Assembly: GCF_014851815.1 (NCBI RefSeq)
Contig: NZ_JACVAJ010000001.1
Location: 620,001 to 684,000 of the forward strand
DNA: 64,000 nt
Direction of reading: 5' to 3'
Source: Pseudoxanthomonas sp. PXM01
GTDB taxonomy: Bacteria; Pseudomonadota; Gammaproteobacteria; Xanthomonadales; Xanthomonadaceae
The notes beneath the pieces were generated by a model, which was given only the letters and a program-made list of their open reading frames with translations, had not been told where the DNA came from and did no database searches. Shown here piece by piece: positions 43,461-53,267 of this stretch (the first letter of the stretch is position 1; each line of letters opens with the position of its first letter). The position numbers were made by a program, and so were the translations under genes.

Positions 43461-44339
43461 TCAGCACAGGCCGAACGGCAGCTCGCGGGTGGAGACGACG
43501 CGCTGGCCGACGGCTTCGCCGCGCAGGAAACGCAGCGACGCGTCGAGGGTTTCCGGTGCGATGGTCACGCGGTGATGGCCCAGCCCGGTGGTGCTGACCA
43601 GCGTGGCCTGCGGCCAGTAGCGCGCGTATCGTTCGCCTTCGCACCACGGCACATCGGTGTCCTCGAGGTCGTGCACGATCAGGCCCGGCCGCGCGATCTG
43701 CGGCGCGGTCGCCTGCGCATGCAGGTCGCGGATGTCGTGCGCGGTGAGTTCCTGGTACTCGTCGAACAGGCGACGGCTGAGGAACTGCGCCAGCCCGACC
43801 ATGCCGCCGAAACGGCGCGCGGCGTCGAAGGGGTCGGCCGCGGGCGCGAGCAGGATCACGCGTTCGGCCTGCAGGCCGCGCGCCATCGCGATCGCCGCCG
43901 CCGCACCGCCCAGCGAATGGCCGACGATGGCCGCGAGCGGGCCGATGCTGTCGGCGACCCGGCGTGCGGCCTCGGCGAACATCGGCAGCGTCGTGCGGCG
44001 GCCGCTGCTGCGGCCGTGCGCAGGCTGGTCGAACGTCACCACCGCATAGCCGGCACGGCGCAGCGGTTCGACCCATGGCAGGAAGCGCAGGCCGAAGCTG
44101 GACCAGCCGTGCACCAGCAGCACGGTCGGCTGATGCTGCGGATCGCCCCAGGTATAGGTGGCCAGGCGTTCGCGGCCGAAGGCGAGTTCGCCGAGGCGGG
44201 CACCGCCGGTTTCCGCCTGGCGCGCCCGGGTACGGGCTCCGGGCATCGGCGTGCAGAACAGGTGGAAGGCGCGCGCCAGCGTGCTGCGCGGCGCGAGCCA
44301 GCTGCCGACCGCGAAGCGCGCGCTCAGCAGGGACAGCAT
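43461..44339 (-). CDS. Alpha/beta hydrolase under TetR control
   Basis: 292 residues. VLLVHGWSSFG (oxyanion), nucleophile elbow IVGHSLGGAAAA, the acid in HDLEDTDVPW and the histidine in GLGHHRVTIAP give a complete triad. Start 44339 (MLSLLSARFAVGSW) is chosen. The 17 codons upstream of it use AT-rich triplets unusual here and contain an operator matching that of the neighbouring TetR gene, with the same spacing to the start. ATG 44390, with GAGG upstream, is the alternative. Substrate unknown. Confidence 0.82.
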   Translation of the reverse strand: MLSLLSARFAVGSWLAPRSTLARAFHLFCTPMPGARTRARQAETGGARLGELAFGRERLATYTWGDPQHQPTVLLVHGWSSFGLRFLPWVEPLRRAGYAVVTFDQPAHGRSSGRRTTLPMFAEAARRVADSIGPLAAIVGHSLGGAAAAIAMARGLQAERVILLAPAADPFDAARRFGGMVGLAQFLSRRLFDEYQELTAHDIRDLHAQATAPQIARPGLIVHDLEDTDVPWCEGERYARYWPQATLVSTTGLGHHRVTIAPETLDASLRFLRGEAVGQRVVSTRELPFGLC

Positions 44340-44346
44340 CCATGAT

Positions 44347-44366
44347 TTACGAACGGTCGTGCTATT
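44347..44366 (-). promoter_or_regulatory. Second TetR operator, upstream of the hydrolase
   Basis: On the minus strand AATAGCACGACCGTTCGTAA shares AATAGnACGACCGT with the operator at 45040-45059. It ends 7 bases before the preferred hydrolase start; the other operator ends 9 bases before the TetR start. Confidence 0.6.
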
Positions 44367-44409
44367 CCGGGAGACAGAGACAGCGGCCATGGTGGAGACC
44401 TCGGGGGAA

Positions 44410-45030
44410 TCAGACGGGGGTGGAAACAGCGGGAGCGCCGTAGGACGCCAGCAGGCGGTCCAGCGAACGGCGGGCAAGCAACGGCGCCTGCTCGGCGTCG
44501 TAGAGGCGGGCGTCGTGCAGGCCCTGGGCGATGGCGAACAGTTCGAACGCCAGCAGGACGGCATCGGTATCGCGCGACAGTTCGCCGGTCTCCACACACA
44601 TGCCGATCGCCTTCATCAGCTGCACGCGCAGCTGGCGCAACCAGTCGACGATGCGGTCGTGCAGCAGGCCCGGGCGGGCGTCGTACTCGTGGGCGGCGGC
44701 GAGGATGACGCAACCATCGGGGTTGTCGCAGACCCAGCCGAACCAGTTTTCCATGATGGCCCGCAGCCGCGGCAGACCACGGGGGAGGCCGACCGCCGGG
44801 ACGATCACGGCGCGCGCGTAGCGCTCGGCCGTCCACTCCAGCACGGTCAGCTGCAGGTCCTCGCGCGAGCCGAAGTGCGCGAACACGCCGCTCTTCGACA
44901 TGCCCGCCGCCGTGGCCAGCTCGCCGATCGACAGCCCTTCCAGGCCATGCTTGGCGGCGATGTCGTAGGCCCGCGCGACGATCATCTCGCGGGTGGCATT
45001 GCCTTTGTGGGTGGCGGCTTGCGGGCTCAT
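44410..45030 (-). CDS. TetR/AcrR-family repressor
   Basis: 206 residues. N-terminal HTH: TREMIVARAYDIAAKHGLEG, then LSIGELATAAGMSKSGVFAHFGSREDL, with the conserved turn. The C-terminal ligand domain (about 70-206) contains WFGWVCDNPDGCVILAAAHEYD, similar to the group annotated as TetR_C of YcdC/fatty-acid-type regulators, though the ligand is not known. It sits upstream of the hydrolase on the same strand and divergent from leucine dehydrogenase. A palindrome lies just before its start, consistent with autoregulation. Confidence 0.9.
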   Translation of the reverse strand: MSPQAATHKGNATREMIVARAYDIAAKHGLEGLSIGELATAAGMSKSGVFAHFGSREDLQLTVLEWTAERYARAVIVPAVGLPRGLPRLRAIMENWFGWVCDNPDGCVILAAAHEYDARPGLLHDRIVDWLRQLRVQLMKAIGMCVETGELSRDTDAVLLAFELFAIAQGLHDARLYDAEQAPLLARRSLDRLLASYGAPAVSTPV

Positions 45031-45039
45031 GTAGATACA

Positions 45040-45059
45040 AATAGCACGGTCGTTCTATT
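45040..45059. promoter_or_regulatory. TetR operator upstream of its own gene
   Basis: AATAGCACGGTCGTTCTATT is a 20-bp palindrome (AATAGnACGnnCGTnCTATT) in the divergent gap, 9 bases before the TetR start and about 190 bases from the leucine dehydrogenase start. Confidence 0.75.
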
Positions 45060-45250
45060 CCAGCAATAGGCCGGAGGTCATCCGCTGCCCGCCCCCGCCT
45101 GTCATCTCGCCGGAGACCGATTGGATTAGACTGGCGCCCTGCGACGACCACGGCACGATCCGGAAACGTCGCTTTTTTCTTTTCTGACAACCCGTTAGCC
45201 GCCCAGAAGGCAAGCCCGCGCCGGCCCCACCCGCGCACCGGAGCCCACCC

Positions 45251-46351
45251 ATGATCTTCGAAACCCTCGACACCTCCGGCCACGAACAGGTCGTTTTCTG
45301 CCACAACCCGGACGCCGGGCTGAAGGCCATCATCGCCATCCACAGCACCGTGCTGGGCCCGGCGCTGGGCGGCGTGCGCATGCGGCCCTACGCCGACAGC
45401 GCGCTGGCGCTGAACGACGCGCTGCGCCTGAGCCGCACGATGACCTACAAGAACGCCCTGGCCGGCCTGAACGTCGGCGGCGGCAAGGCAGTGATCATCG
45501 GCGACAGCAGCGTGGACAAGACCGAGGTGCTGTTCCGCAGCTTCGGCCGCTACGTCGACTCGCTGGGCGGCCGCTACATCACCGCCGAGGACGTCGGCAC
45601 CGACGTCAACGACATGGAAAACGTCTACCGCGAGACCGAGTACGTGGTCGGCGTGCACCAGGTGCACGGCGGTTCCGGCGACCCCGCCCCGTTCACCGCC
45701 TACGGCGCGCTGCAGGGCCTGATGGCCACGCTGAACCGGAAGTTCGGCAACGAGGAGATCGGCAAGTACAGCATCGCCGTGCAGGGGCTGGGCCACATCG
45801 GCATGGAGTACGTGAAGCTGCTGAAGGAACGCGGCGCCAAGCTGTTCGTCACCGACCTCAACCCGGCGCTGGTCGAGCACGCGGTGGAGGAGTACGGCGC
45901 CGAGGCGGTCAAGCCGGACGAGATCTACGACCTGCCGGTCGACGTGTTCAGCCCGTGCGCGCTGGAGTACGCGATCAACGAACAGACCCTGCCGCGCCTG
46001 AAGGCCAAGGTCATCTGCGGCACCGCCAACAACCAGATGTCGCACGTCACCGGCGTGGAAGCGGCCAAGCGCGGCATCCTGTACGCACCGGATTACGCGG
46101 TGAACGCGGGCGGCGTGATGAACGTGTCGCTGGAGATCGACGGCTACAATCGCGAACGCGCCATGCGCATGATGCGGACCATCTACCACACCGTCGGCAG
46201 GATCTTCGATCTGGCGGAGAAGGAAAACATCGCGCCGCAGTACGCCGCCGACCGCATCGCCGAGGCGCGCATGACCGCGATCGGCAAGCTCAAGCTGCCG
46301 CTGGGCCGCACCGCCCCTCGCTTCATGGGGCACCTGCGCGGCGAGCACTGA
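45251..46351 (+). CDS. ldh: Leucine dehydrogenase
   Basis: 366 residues of the Glu/Leu/Phe/Val dehydrogenase family. Catalytic lysines are K67 (MTYKNAL) and K79 (GGGKAV), matching the LeuDH positions. The NAD-binding loop is [12 protein letters not shown], followed by [11 protein letters not shown] with the acidic residue typical of NAD preference. It deaminates leucine, valine and isoleucine to their 2-oxo acids. It precedes isovaleryl-CoA dehydrogenase by 56 bases on the same strand, forming a leucine-catabolic unit. Confidence 0.93.
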   Translation: MIFETLDTSGHEQVVFCHNPDAGLKAIIAIHSTVLGPALGGVRMRPYADSALALNDALRLSRTMTYKNALAGLNVGGGKAVIIGDSSVDKTEVLFRSFGRYVDSLGGRYITAEDVGTDVNDMENVYRETEYVVGVHQVHGGSGDPAPFTAYGALQGLMATLNRKFGNEEIGKYSIAVQGLGHIGMEYVKLLKERGAKLFVTDLNPALVEHAVEEYGAEAVKPDEIYDLPVDVFSPCALEYAINEQTLPRLKAKVICGTANNQMSHVTGVEAAKRGILYAPDYAVNAGGVMNVSLEIDGYNRERAMRMMRTIYHTVGRIFDLAEKENIAPQYAADRIAEARMTAIGKLKLPLGRTAPRFMGHLRGEH

Positions 46352-46407
46352 CGCAGGACGTTCCACACACAACCTGGAAGTTGGGCCGCAATAGGAGGGA
46401 GGACCGA

Positions 46408-47580
46408 ATGCGACCGGATACCGTCAGCGGGTTTCCGCTGGGCGAAGAATTGGACGCGCTGCGCGAGGCCGTGCAGCGGTTCGCGCAGACCGAGATCGCG
46501 CCGCGTGCGGCACAGATCGACCACGACAACGCGTTCCCGCAGGACCTGTGGCCCAAGCTGGGCGAACTGGGCCTGCTGGGCATCACCATCGACCCCGAGT
46601 TCGGCGGCAGCGGCATGGGCTACCTGGCCCACCTGGTCGCGATGGAGGAGATCTCGCGGGCGTCGGGTTCGGTCGGCCTGAGCTACGGCGCGCATTCCAA
46701 CCTGTGCGTCTCCAATCTCTACCTCAACGGCAACGCCGCGCAGCGCGCCAAGTACCTTCCCAAGCTGTGCAGCGGCGAATGGAAGGGCGCGCTGGCGATG
46801 AGCGAGCCGGGTGCCGGTTCGGACGTGGTCGGCTCGATGAGCTGCCGCGCCGAACTCAAGGACGGCGTGTGGGTCGCCAATGGCAACAAGATGTGGATCA
46901 CCAACGGCCCGGAAGCGGACGTGCTGCTGGTCTACATGCGCACCGCCGGCAAGGACGCGGGCAGCAAGTGCATGACCGCCTTCATCGTCGAGCGCGGCAT
47001 GAAGGGCTTCTCCACCGCGCAGAAGCTGGACAAGCTGGGCATGCGCGGCAGCAACACCTGCGAACTGGTGTTCGAGAACTGCGAGATTCCTGCCGAAAAC
47101 GTGCTGGGTGAGGTCAACCAGGGCGTGCGCGTGCTGATGAGCGGCCTGAACACCGAGCGGCTGGTGCTGAGCGGCGGTCCGATCGGCCTGATGCAGGCGG
47201 CGCTCGACATCACCCTGCCGTACGTGCGCGAGCGCAAGCAGTTCGATGCGGCCATCGGCACGTTCGGGCTGATGCAGGGCAAGCTGGCCGACATGTACAC
47301 CGCACTGCAGTCCAGCCGCGCCTTCGCCTACCAGGTGGCCCGCGGTTTCGACGAAGGCCAGGGCTCGCGCGCCGCGGCGGCAGGCTGCCTGCTGCATGCG
47401 TCGGAAGCCGCGGTGCAGGTCACGCTGGAGGCGATCCAGTCGCTGGGCGGCAACGGCTACATCAACGAGTATCCGGCCGGTCGCCTGCTGCGCGATGCCA
47501 AGCTGTACGCCATCGGTGCCGGCACGAATGAAATCCGCCGCATGCTGATCGGCCGCGAGTTGTTCGACGGGCGGGGCTGA
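46408..47580 (+). CDS. liuA: Isovaleryl-CoA dehydrogenase
   Basis: 390 residues. Acyl-CoA dehydrogenase signatures [11 protein letters not shown] and [22 protein letters not shown] are present. The catalytic base is E250 in [14 protein letters not shown], the position specific to isovaleryl-CoA dehydrogenases (Glu254 in the human enzyme). It oxidises isovaleryl-CoA to 3-methylcrotonyl-CoA with FAD, passing electrons to ETF. A very strong ribosome-binding site (AGGAGGGAGG) lies 5 bases from the start. The next leucine-pathway genes are 6 kb away, an unusual split of the liu cluster. Confidence 0.95.
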   Translation: MRPDTVSGFPLGEELDALREAVQRFAQTEIAPRAAQIDHDNAFPQDLWPKLGELGLLGITIDPEFGGSGMGYLAHLVAMEEISRASGSVGLSYGAHSNLCVSNLYLNGNAAQRAKYLPKLCSGEWKGALAMSEPGAGSDVVGSMSCRAELKDGVWVANGNKMWITNGPEADVLLVYMRTAGKDAGSKCMTAFIVERGMKGFSTAQKLDKLGMRGSNTCELVFENCEIPAENVLGEVNQGVRVLMSGLNTERLVLSGGPIGLMQAALDITLPYVRERKQFDAAIGTFGLMQGKLADMYTALQSSRAFAYQVARGFDEGQGSRAAAAGCLLHASEAAVQVTLEAIQSLGGNGYINEYPAGRLLRDAKLYAIGAGTNEIRRMLIGRELFDGRG

Positions 47581-47596
47581 TCCGCGCCGCAATTCC

Positions 47597-47624
47597 GAAG
47601 CGGTGGACCTGAGTCCACCGCTTC
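47597..47624 (+). terminator. Hairpin terminator after isovaleryl-CoA dehydrogenase
   Basis: Perfect 12-bp stem GAAGCGGTGGAC / GTCCACCGCTTC with a CTGA loop, 17 bases past the stop. The U-run is short, so Rho-independent strength is moderate. Confidence 0.7.
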
Positions 47625-47639
47625 GTTGATCCGTCGGGC

Positions 47640-47661
47640 GGCGGGCTTGAGCCCGCCCTAC
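47640..47661 (-). repeat. Single inverted REP element
   Basis: GGCGGGCTTGAGCCCGCC with its CTAC foot, ending 22 bases before the stop of the autotransporter gene. Confidence 0.9.
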
Positions 47662-47682
47662 GCCTGCTTCTTCGGCACCGCG

Positions 47683-50571
47683 TCAGAACCCCACGCGCAA
47701 CCGCGACGACCACTGCCGGTCGCTGCGCTCCGTGCTGCCATCGCGCAGGTCGTAACCGAACGACAGCATCGCCTTCCGCCAAGGCGACAATGCCACCGCC
47801 ACGCCCATGTGCGTGCTGGTGCGCTCCTGCCTGGCCAGCGGCGCCCAGCTGTCAACGCCGACGAAGCTGGCGTCCACGTTGAGGCCGCGTCCGTCCAGCG
47901 TGCGCTGCCACTCGGCGTACGCCTGCAGCGACACGGCGCCCAGCGCCGGGGTTTCCCAGCCGCGGTACGCACGTGCGCCAGCCAACGCCTGCAGGCGGTC
48001 GGTGCGGCTGTCGCGCGTCGTCAGGCCGAAGCCCTCCGCGCCCAGCTCGATGAAGCCATCGCGCTGCAGGCGGGTGAACTCCATGCCGGCATACGGCGAC
48101 AGCCACGCCCGGGCAGTGCCGATACGGTGGCCCGCCTCCACGCTCGCCGTGAAGTAGCGGCCGGCATAACCGCTGGCCACGCCCTGCATCTTGTCGCCGA
48201 CCAGCAGGCCGCGATCGATCTGCCGGTCGAACCGGCCTGCGCCGAGCAGGCCGACCACATGCGTGCCGTTCCAGTCGCTGCCGGCATAGGCGAGCGCCTG
48301 GGTCTGGCGATCGCGGCCGCGATCCCGGCCCGCCTGCGCGCCACCGCTAGCGCGTGCCTCGCCGAACGCCATGCCGGCGAAACCCTGCCGACCCAGCTGC
48401 CCGTCACTGCCCAGCAGCCAGCCATCGGCCTGGTAACGCGCCACGCCCAGCGCACCCTGCCCCGGTGCGCCCAGCGACTGGTACCAGTCCTGGCCAGGGA
48501 CCACGCCCGATGCGCGCGCTTCCGCACGCGCGCCCAACGCGCGGCGACCGGCGCCGATCACGTCATAGGTCATCGCATCGGCCACCGCATGCAGATCGCC
48601 GGACAGGCTGCGCAGCGAGGCGTCGGCGTGCGCGATGCTGCCGGTCTGCTGGAAAACCCCGGCACTGTCGATGAAGCCCTGATCGATGCCGGCTGCCGCT
48701 TGCCCGGCGAGTTGTCCGTCGATGGCCGACATGGCCATCTCCATCCGCACGGCCGCGGCCTGCGCCGACTTCGGCAGGGACATCCCCGCGATGGCGCGCG
48801 ATACGTCGATGCGCGTGATGTCCAGGTAGACGTTGTTCGCGTCGTAGGCCAGCGCCGCCTCGAGGAATACGCTGGGCGCGGCCTTCAGACTGCTGAAACG
48901 GCCGATGATCTGCGACGAATTCAGCAACACCTCGCGCGCCGACGTGGTGTAGCCGCTCTTCACCCCCAGCACGCTGATCTGGCCATCGAGCCTCGCCTCG
49001 ATCGACGCGCTGAACGGGTTGCCCAGCCACACGCCCAGGTTGCCGTTCGGCCCTTGGGAGAACCGGTACGCGCCGACCGTATTGTTCGCCCCCGCCAGAT
49101 AGGTGCCGTTGTTGTTGACCGACGACGCATAGCCACCCGACCAGACCGTGGCGCCGGGACTGACATGGATGTTGGAAAAGCCATTGCCATTGACCAGGTA
49201 CAGGCTGCCGGCTTCCACCCGCGTGTCGCCGGTATAGAACGCACGATCGGCCAGGATCAGCGTGCCGGTGCCTTGCTTGATCAGTCCTCCCGGGCCGGAA
49301 ATCGCGTTGCGCCAGACCGATGTGCCGATGAAGGACACGGTGACGTCGCCCCAGGCGAACTGCGCCGGCCCGTTCGCCGCGCGCCCTACATCCAGCAGTC
49401 CCCAGCCGAACTCGGCATCCACGCCGGTCGCCCCGAGGTCCCGCGCGGTACCCAGCAATGTCTGTCGCACCAGGTCGTTGTTGAAGTACGGGAACGCCGA
49501 CCACACCACCGCCGCCGCACCCGACACCTGAGGTGCCGCATACGACGTGCCGCCGCCCAGGTAGAGGCTGTAGCTGGTGTCGCCCGTGCGCGCCGCGGGG
49601 TCGATGAAGACCACGTTGCCCGGCGCGGCCAGACAGTAGTTCATCGCGATGCCGCAGGCCTGCGAGTAGTCGGTCAGGCGGGTGGGATTGTCCGGATCCA
49701 GGGCGGCAACGGTCAGCCAGCCGCGCTCCAGGTCGGCTGCCGCGGCGGAAAGACTGGGCAGCGCGGCGTTGTCGGACGGATTGCCGCGCAGCGCGGGAAT
49801 GTCACCGGCATTGCCGTTGGCGAACACGATCAGCCCGCCGCGCCCGATGACGAAGTCGCGGTAGGCCGACGCCAGCTCCGTCGTCAGCGCCGCGTCGTTC
49901 CAGTACAGCCCACCCCAGGAATTGTTGATGATCCGCGCACCCGCGCCTGCCAACTGGGTGTTGATGTCGCGGAAGAAGTCGCCATACCCCTGCCCGGCGC
50001 GGATCTCGTTGCCCTCGCCGGTGCCGTCGTCGTCCGGACGGGTGTCGTTGATGATGCGCGAAGAAACGATGTTCGCGCCGGGCGCCACACCACCACCCCA
50101 GTTGCCGGTGCCGCGCCCGGCAGCGATCTGCGCCACGACGGTGCCGTGTCCCACCACGTCGTCGACGCTGGTGTTGTTGGTCGCGGGATTGACGTTGACG
50201 AAGTTGGCATTGACCCGTCCGCTCAAGGCGGGATGGTTGCGGTTGACGCCGGTGTCGACGAAACCGATGGTGACGCCCTGCCCGGTCAGTCCCGCGCCCA
50301 GCGAGCCTGCCGCTCCGATCAGATCGAGATGCTGGCTGTACTGCGGCAGGGCCGCCGGCGGAGACTGCGTCGGCACCGCGGGCGGATTCACCTGGGTCAA
50401 CGAGCCATCGATGGCCACGTTCGGCGTGAAGCCCACGCCTGTCGGCGGCGGCGGATCCGGCCGTACCGTCGAGCCTCCCCCACCGCCCCCGCATGCGGCC
50501 AGCGCCAGTGCGAGCATCCCCATGCCTGCCGCGCGCGCGCGGACAGACGAGCCGTCATGCGATCCCTTCAT
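47683..50571 (-). CDS. Lipobox-bearing subtilisin autotransporter
   Basis: 962 residues. A signal with lipobox LAAC (Cys27) and a GGGGGG linker suggest membrane attachment, as in NalP. The S8 protease domain (about 80-400) has D106 (FVDTGVN), H142 (GHGTVVAQ) and S343 (GGTSYAAPQ). A passenger-associated beta region (about 400-620, GTGTLILADRAFYTGDTRVEAG) and an autotransporter barrel (about 690-962, ending in SRLRVGF with terminal Phe) follow. Expected surface or secreted endopeptidase; C-terminal phenylalanine fits Bam recognition. All parts appear complete. Confidence 0.93.
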   Translation of the reverse strand: MKGSHDGSSVRARAAGMGMLALALAACGGGGGGSTVRPDPPPPTGVGFTPNVAIDGSLTQVNPPAVPTQSPPAALPQYSQHLDLIGAAGSLGAGLTGQGVTIGFVDTGVNRNHPALSGRVNANFVNVNPATNNTSVDDVVGHGTVVAQIAAGRGTGNWGGGVAPGANIVSSRIINDTRPDDDGTGEGNEIRAGQGYGDFFRDINTQLAGAGARIINNSWGGLYWNDAALTTELASAYRDFVIGRGGLIVFANGNAGDIPALRGNPSDNAALPSLSAAAADLERGWLTVAALDPDNPTRLTDYSQACGIAMNYCLAAPGNVVFIDPAARTGDTSYSLYLGGGTSYAAPQVSGAAAVVWSAFPYFNNDLVRQTLLGTARDLGATGVDAEFGWGLLDVGRAANGPAQFAWGDVTVSFIGTSVWRNAISGPGGLIKQGTGTLILADRAFYTGDTRVEAGSLYLVNGNGFSNIHVSPGATVWSGGYASSVNNNGTYLAGANNTVGAYRFSQGPNGNLGVWLGNPFSASIEARLDGQISVLGVKSGYTTSAREVLLNSSQIIGRFSSLKAAPSVFLEAALAYDANNVYLDITRIDVSRAIAGMSLPKSAQAAAVRMEMAMSAIDGQLAGQAAAGIDQGFIDSAGVFQQTGSIAHADASLRSLSGDLHAVADAMTYDVIGAGRRALGARAEARASGVVPGQDWYQSLGAPGQGALGVARYQADGWLLGSDGQLGRQGFAGMAFGEARASGGAQAGRDRGRDRQTQALAYAGSDWNGTHVVGLLGAGRFDRQIDRGLLVGDKMQGVASGYAGRYFTASVEAGHRIGTARAWLSPYAGMEFTRLQRDGFIELGAEGFGLTTRDSRTDRLQALAGARAYRGWETPALGAVSLQAYAEWQRTLDGRGLNVDASFVGVDSWAPLARQERTSTHMGVAVALSPWRKAMLSFGYDLRDGSTERSDRQWSSRLRVGF

Positions 50572-50634
50572 CCCCGTTCTCCCTGATGGTGGCGGTGCAC
50601 CCCTGCATCGCCCGAGCCGACTTTACCCGGTGAC

Positions 50635-51408
50635 CTACTCCAATGCAGCCCAGCCGGACGCGTCCAGCGTCTCCCGGTAGCCGTGCCAACTGGCGTACGC
50701 CAGCCAGGGCATGAGGAGGCCCAGGCCCAACAGCGCCGTGGCGAAGCCGATCACCGTCAGCGTCACCAGCACCAGGCCCCAGAGGACCATCACGCGCTTG
50801 TTGCGCATCACGGCATGCACACTCGAGACGGCGGCCGTAACCATGTCCACGTCGCGGTCGGCGATCATCGGCAGCGAGAAGGCGGTGACGGCGAAGGTCA
50901 GCGCAGCGAACACCGCGCCTACCGCCGAGCCCAGCGCCAGGAACTCCCAGAACGCCGTCGGATCGCTGCCGTCGAACGGAAAGAACGCGCTGACCATCAT
51001 GCCGGCGCGCGACCAGAGCAGGATGATCACGCCCTGCCCCAGCGCGTACACCCCCGCCTGGCCCAGTACGCGCTTCGACAGCACGAACGAGTCGCGCAAC
51101 CGCGGTGTGCGCCCCTGTTCCAGCGCCCGGCTTACGCAATACAGGCCCACGCAGAGCAGCGGCGCCACGAACACGAAGCCCGACAGCAGTGTCGCCAGCA
51201 ACGCGAACCGCCCAAGCAGGTAGGCCAGCCAGGAGATCCCCAGGCTGACCAGCACGATCACCATGCCGAACAGCAGGGTCAGTCCGGGTGCGCGGCGCAC
51301 ATCGCGCCATCCGGCCCGCAACCAGCGCCACGGTGCGCCGGCGTCGAGGTCCGCGCACGGCACGACGAAGGGCCGTGCGGCCGGTTCTGTCGATGATCCT
51401 TCCGTCAT
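50635..51408 (-). CDS. DUF2189 family membrane protein
   Basis: 257 residues with about six transmembrane helices. Family segments: WRWLRAGWRDVRRAPGLTLLFG and FAVTAFSLPMIADRDVDM with the DRDVD motif, and the terminal LMPWLAYASWHGYRETLD. GGGGAGGAC precedes ATG 51408. The role of the family is unknown, though some members cluster with cytochrome oxidase genes; none is seen here. Confidence 0.9.
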   Translation of the reverse strand: MTEGSSTEPAARPFVVPCADLDAGAPWRWLRAGWRDVRRAPGLTLLFGMVIVLVSLGISWLAYLLGRFALLATLLSGFVFVAPLLCVGLYCVSRALEQGRTPRLRDSFVLSKRVLGQAGVYALGQGVIILLWSRAGMMVSAFFPFDGSDPTAFWEFLALGSAVGAVFAALTFAVTAFSLPMIADRDVDMVTAAVSSVHAVMRNKRVMVLWGLVLVTLTVIGFATALLGLGLLMPWLAYASWHGYRETLDASGWAALE

Positions 51409-51536
51409 GCGTCCTCCCCTGGCCGCCAGCATACGCCCGGTGCGGCAGGGCGCGGGGGCCTGTACCAACGGCCGATTTGCCCGCTGTCGGGGCGGGACGG
51501 GATAATCGGGATCTCACTCCACGCGGGAAGTCCCCC

Positions 51537-52712
51537 ATGTCCGACATCGTCATCGCCGCCGCCAAGCGCACCGCCATCGGCTCGTTCCTTGGCCAGTTCA
51601 CCGGCGTCCCCACCCCGACGCTGGGCGCCGCCGCCATCGCGGCCGCGCTGGAACAGTCCGGCATTCCGGCCGCCGATGTGTCCGAGGTCATCATGGGCTG
51701 CGTGCTGCCGGCCAACCTCGGGCAGGCGCCTGCCCGCCAGGCTTCCCGCGCCGCCGGCATCCCGGACGCGGCCGGTGCCACCACCATCAATAAAGTCTGC
51801 GGTTCGGGCATGAAAGCGATCATGCTCGGCCACGACCTGATCAAGGCCGGGTCGGCCAGCATCGTCGTCGCGGGCGGCATGGAGTCCATGAGCAATGCCC
51901 CGCACATGATTCCCAACTCGCGCACCGGCAACCGGTACGGCAACTTCCAGGCGGTCGACCACATGGCGTGGGACGGCCTTACCAGCCCCTACGACGGCCA
52001 GCCGATGGGCGTGTTCGCCGAGGCCACCGTCGCCAAATTCGGCTTCACCCGCGAGGAGCAGGACGCCTACGCGATCGAGTCGGTCACCCGTGCGCAGGCC
52101 GCGCAGGCCTCGGGTGCGTTCAACGACGAAATCGTTCCGGTCAAGGTCGCCACGCGCAAGGGTGAGGTCGAGGTGACCACCGACGAGCAGCCGGGCAAGT
52201 CCGACATCGCCAAGATCCCGACCCTCAAGCCCGCCTTCAAGAAGGACGGCAGCGTCACCGCGGCCAGTTCGTCCAGCATCTCCGACGGTGCCGCCGCTAC
52301 CGTGCTGCTGAGCGCAGAAGAAGCCGCCAAGCGCGGCCTGCAGCCGCTGGCGAAGATCGTGGGTCATGCCACCTATTCGCAGGCGCCGGAATGGTTCACC
52401 ACCGCCCCGGTCGCCGCCATCGACAAGCTGCTCAAGCAGGTCGGCTGGACCGTGGACCAGGTGGATCTGTTCGAGGTCAACGAGGCGTTCGCTGTCGTGG
52501 CGATGGCGCCGATCAAGGAACTGGGCATCCCGCACGCCAAGGTCAACGTCAACGGCGGTGCCTGCGCGCTGGGCCACCCGATCGGCGCATCCGGCGCCCG
52601 CCTGGTCGTCACCCTGATCAACGCCCTGCGCGTGCGGGGCGGCAAGCGCGGCGTCGCGACCCTGTGCATCGGCGGTGGCGAAGCGACCGCGATCGCGGTC
52701 GAAATCGTCTGA
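51537..52712 (+). CDS. Acetyl-CoA C-acetyltransferase (thiolase)
   Basis: 391 residues of the thiolase II type. Acyl-enzyme cysteine 88 is in NKVCGSGMKA; the motif NGGACALGHPIGASGAR holds the catalytic histidine, and CIGGGEA the second cysteine. It makes or cleaves acetoacetyl-CoA, which connects to the last step of leucine degradation and to PHB or fatty-acid metabolism. Preceded by GGGAAG. It is a single gene facing the DUF2189 gene divergently. Confidence 0.95.
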   Translation: MSDIVIAAAKRTAIGSFLGQFTGVPTPTLGAAAIAAALEQSGIPAADVSEVIMGCVLPANLGQAPARQASRAAGIPDAAGATTINKVCGSGMKAIMLGHDLIKAGSASIVVAGGMESMSNAPHMIPNSRTGNRYGNFQAVDHMAWDGLTSPYDGQPMGVFAEATVAKFGFTREEQDAYAIESVTRAQAAQASGAFNDEIVPVKVATRKGEVEVTTDEQPGKSDIAKIPTLKPAFKKDGSVTAASSSSISDGAAATVLLSAEEAAKRGLQPLAKIVGHATYSQAPEWFTTAPVAAIDKLLKQVGWTVDQVDLFEVNEAFAVVAMAPIKELGIPHAKVNVNGGACALGHPIGASGARLVVTLINALRVRGGKRGVATLCIGGGEATAIAVEIV

Positions 52713-52840
52713 CGGTTTTTGCGCAGTTTCGTGGGCGGCGACGGACGTTTCCGTTCCGCCCATTCAATTTAACAACGGATTGACAAAGATAACCGGCCAG
52801 CCGCTTGACACGGGTAACGGGCTTGTCATCATGTTGCAGG

Positions 52841-52854
52841 CGCGCAATTGCGCG
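52841..52854. promoter_or_regulatory. 14-bp perfect palindrome in the lipoprotein leader
   Basis: CGCGCAATTGCGCG lies 31 bases upstream of the first Ala-rich lipoprotein gene. TTGACA hexamers at 52780 and 52805 lie before it, without a convincing -10. A regulator site or RNA hairpin is possible. Confidence 0.35.
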
Positions 52855-52884
52855 TTGCCTAACTAACGACGAGGAAATGCAACG

Positions 52885-53229
52885 ATGACCATGAACAAGG
52901 CTCTGATCGCGCTGGCTCTGGGTTTCGCCCTGGCTGCGTGCTCGAACCAGGAACAGGCTGCCGACGCCGCTGCTGACGCCGCTGCGACCGCGACCGAAGC
53001 CCAGGCTGCCGCTGACGCCGCCGCTGCCGCTGGCGAAGTGACCGCCGACGCCGCCCAGCAGTCGGCTGACGCCGCTGTGACCGCCGCCGACGCCGCCGCC
53101 ACCGCCGCGACCGACGCTGCTGCCGCCACCACGACGGAAGCTGCTGACGCTGCTGCCGACGCCGCTGCCCAGGCTGCCGACACCGCCGAAGCCGCGACCG
53201 ACGCTGCCAAGGAAGCCACCAAGCAGTAA
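52885..53229 (+). CDS. Ala-rich small lipoprotein, copy 1
   Basis: 114 residues. Lipoprotein signal with lipobox LAAC (about residue 19). The mature part is almost entirely A, D, T and E with repeated DAA and TAADAA units, so a long helix is expected. ATG 52885 (or 52891) follows GAGGAAA. Same length and layout as the gene at 53397, with which it is probably paralogous. A strong terminator follows, so it is a separate, likely well-expressed transcript. Possibly an Lpp-like spacer or coiled coil between membrane and murein; inference. Confidence 0.8.
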   Translation: MTMNKALIALALGFALAACSNQEQAADAAADAAATATEAQAAADAAAAAGEVTADAAQQSADAAVTAADAAATAATDAAAATTTEAADAAADAAAQAADTAEAATDAAKEATKQ

Positions 53230-53267
53230 TCTGCTGGTAGTTGCCTGATTTAGCGTTAGACTGAAAG

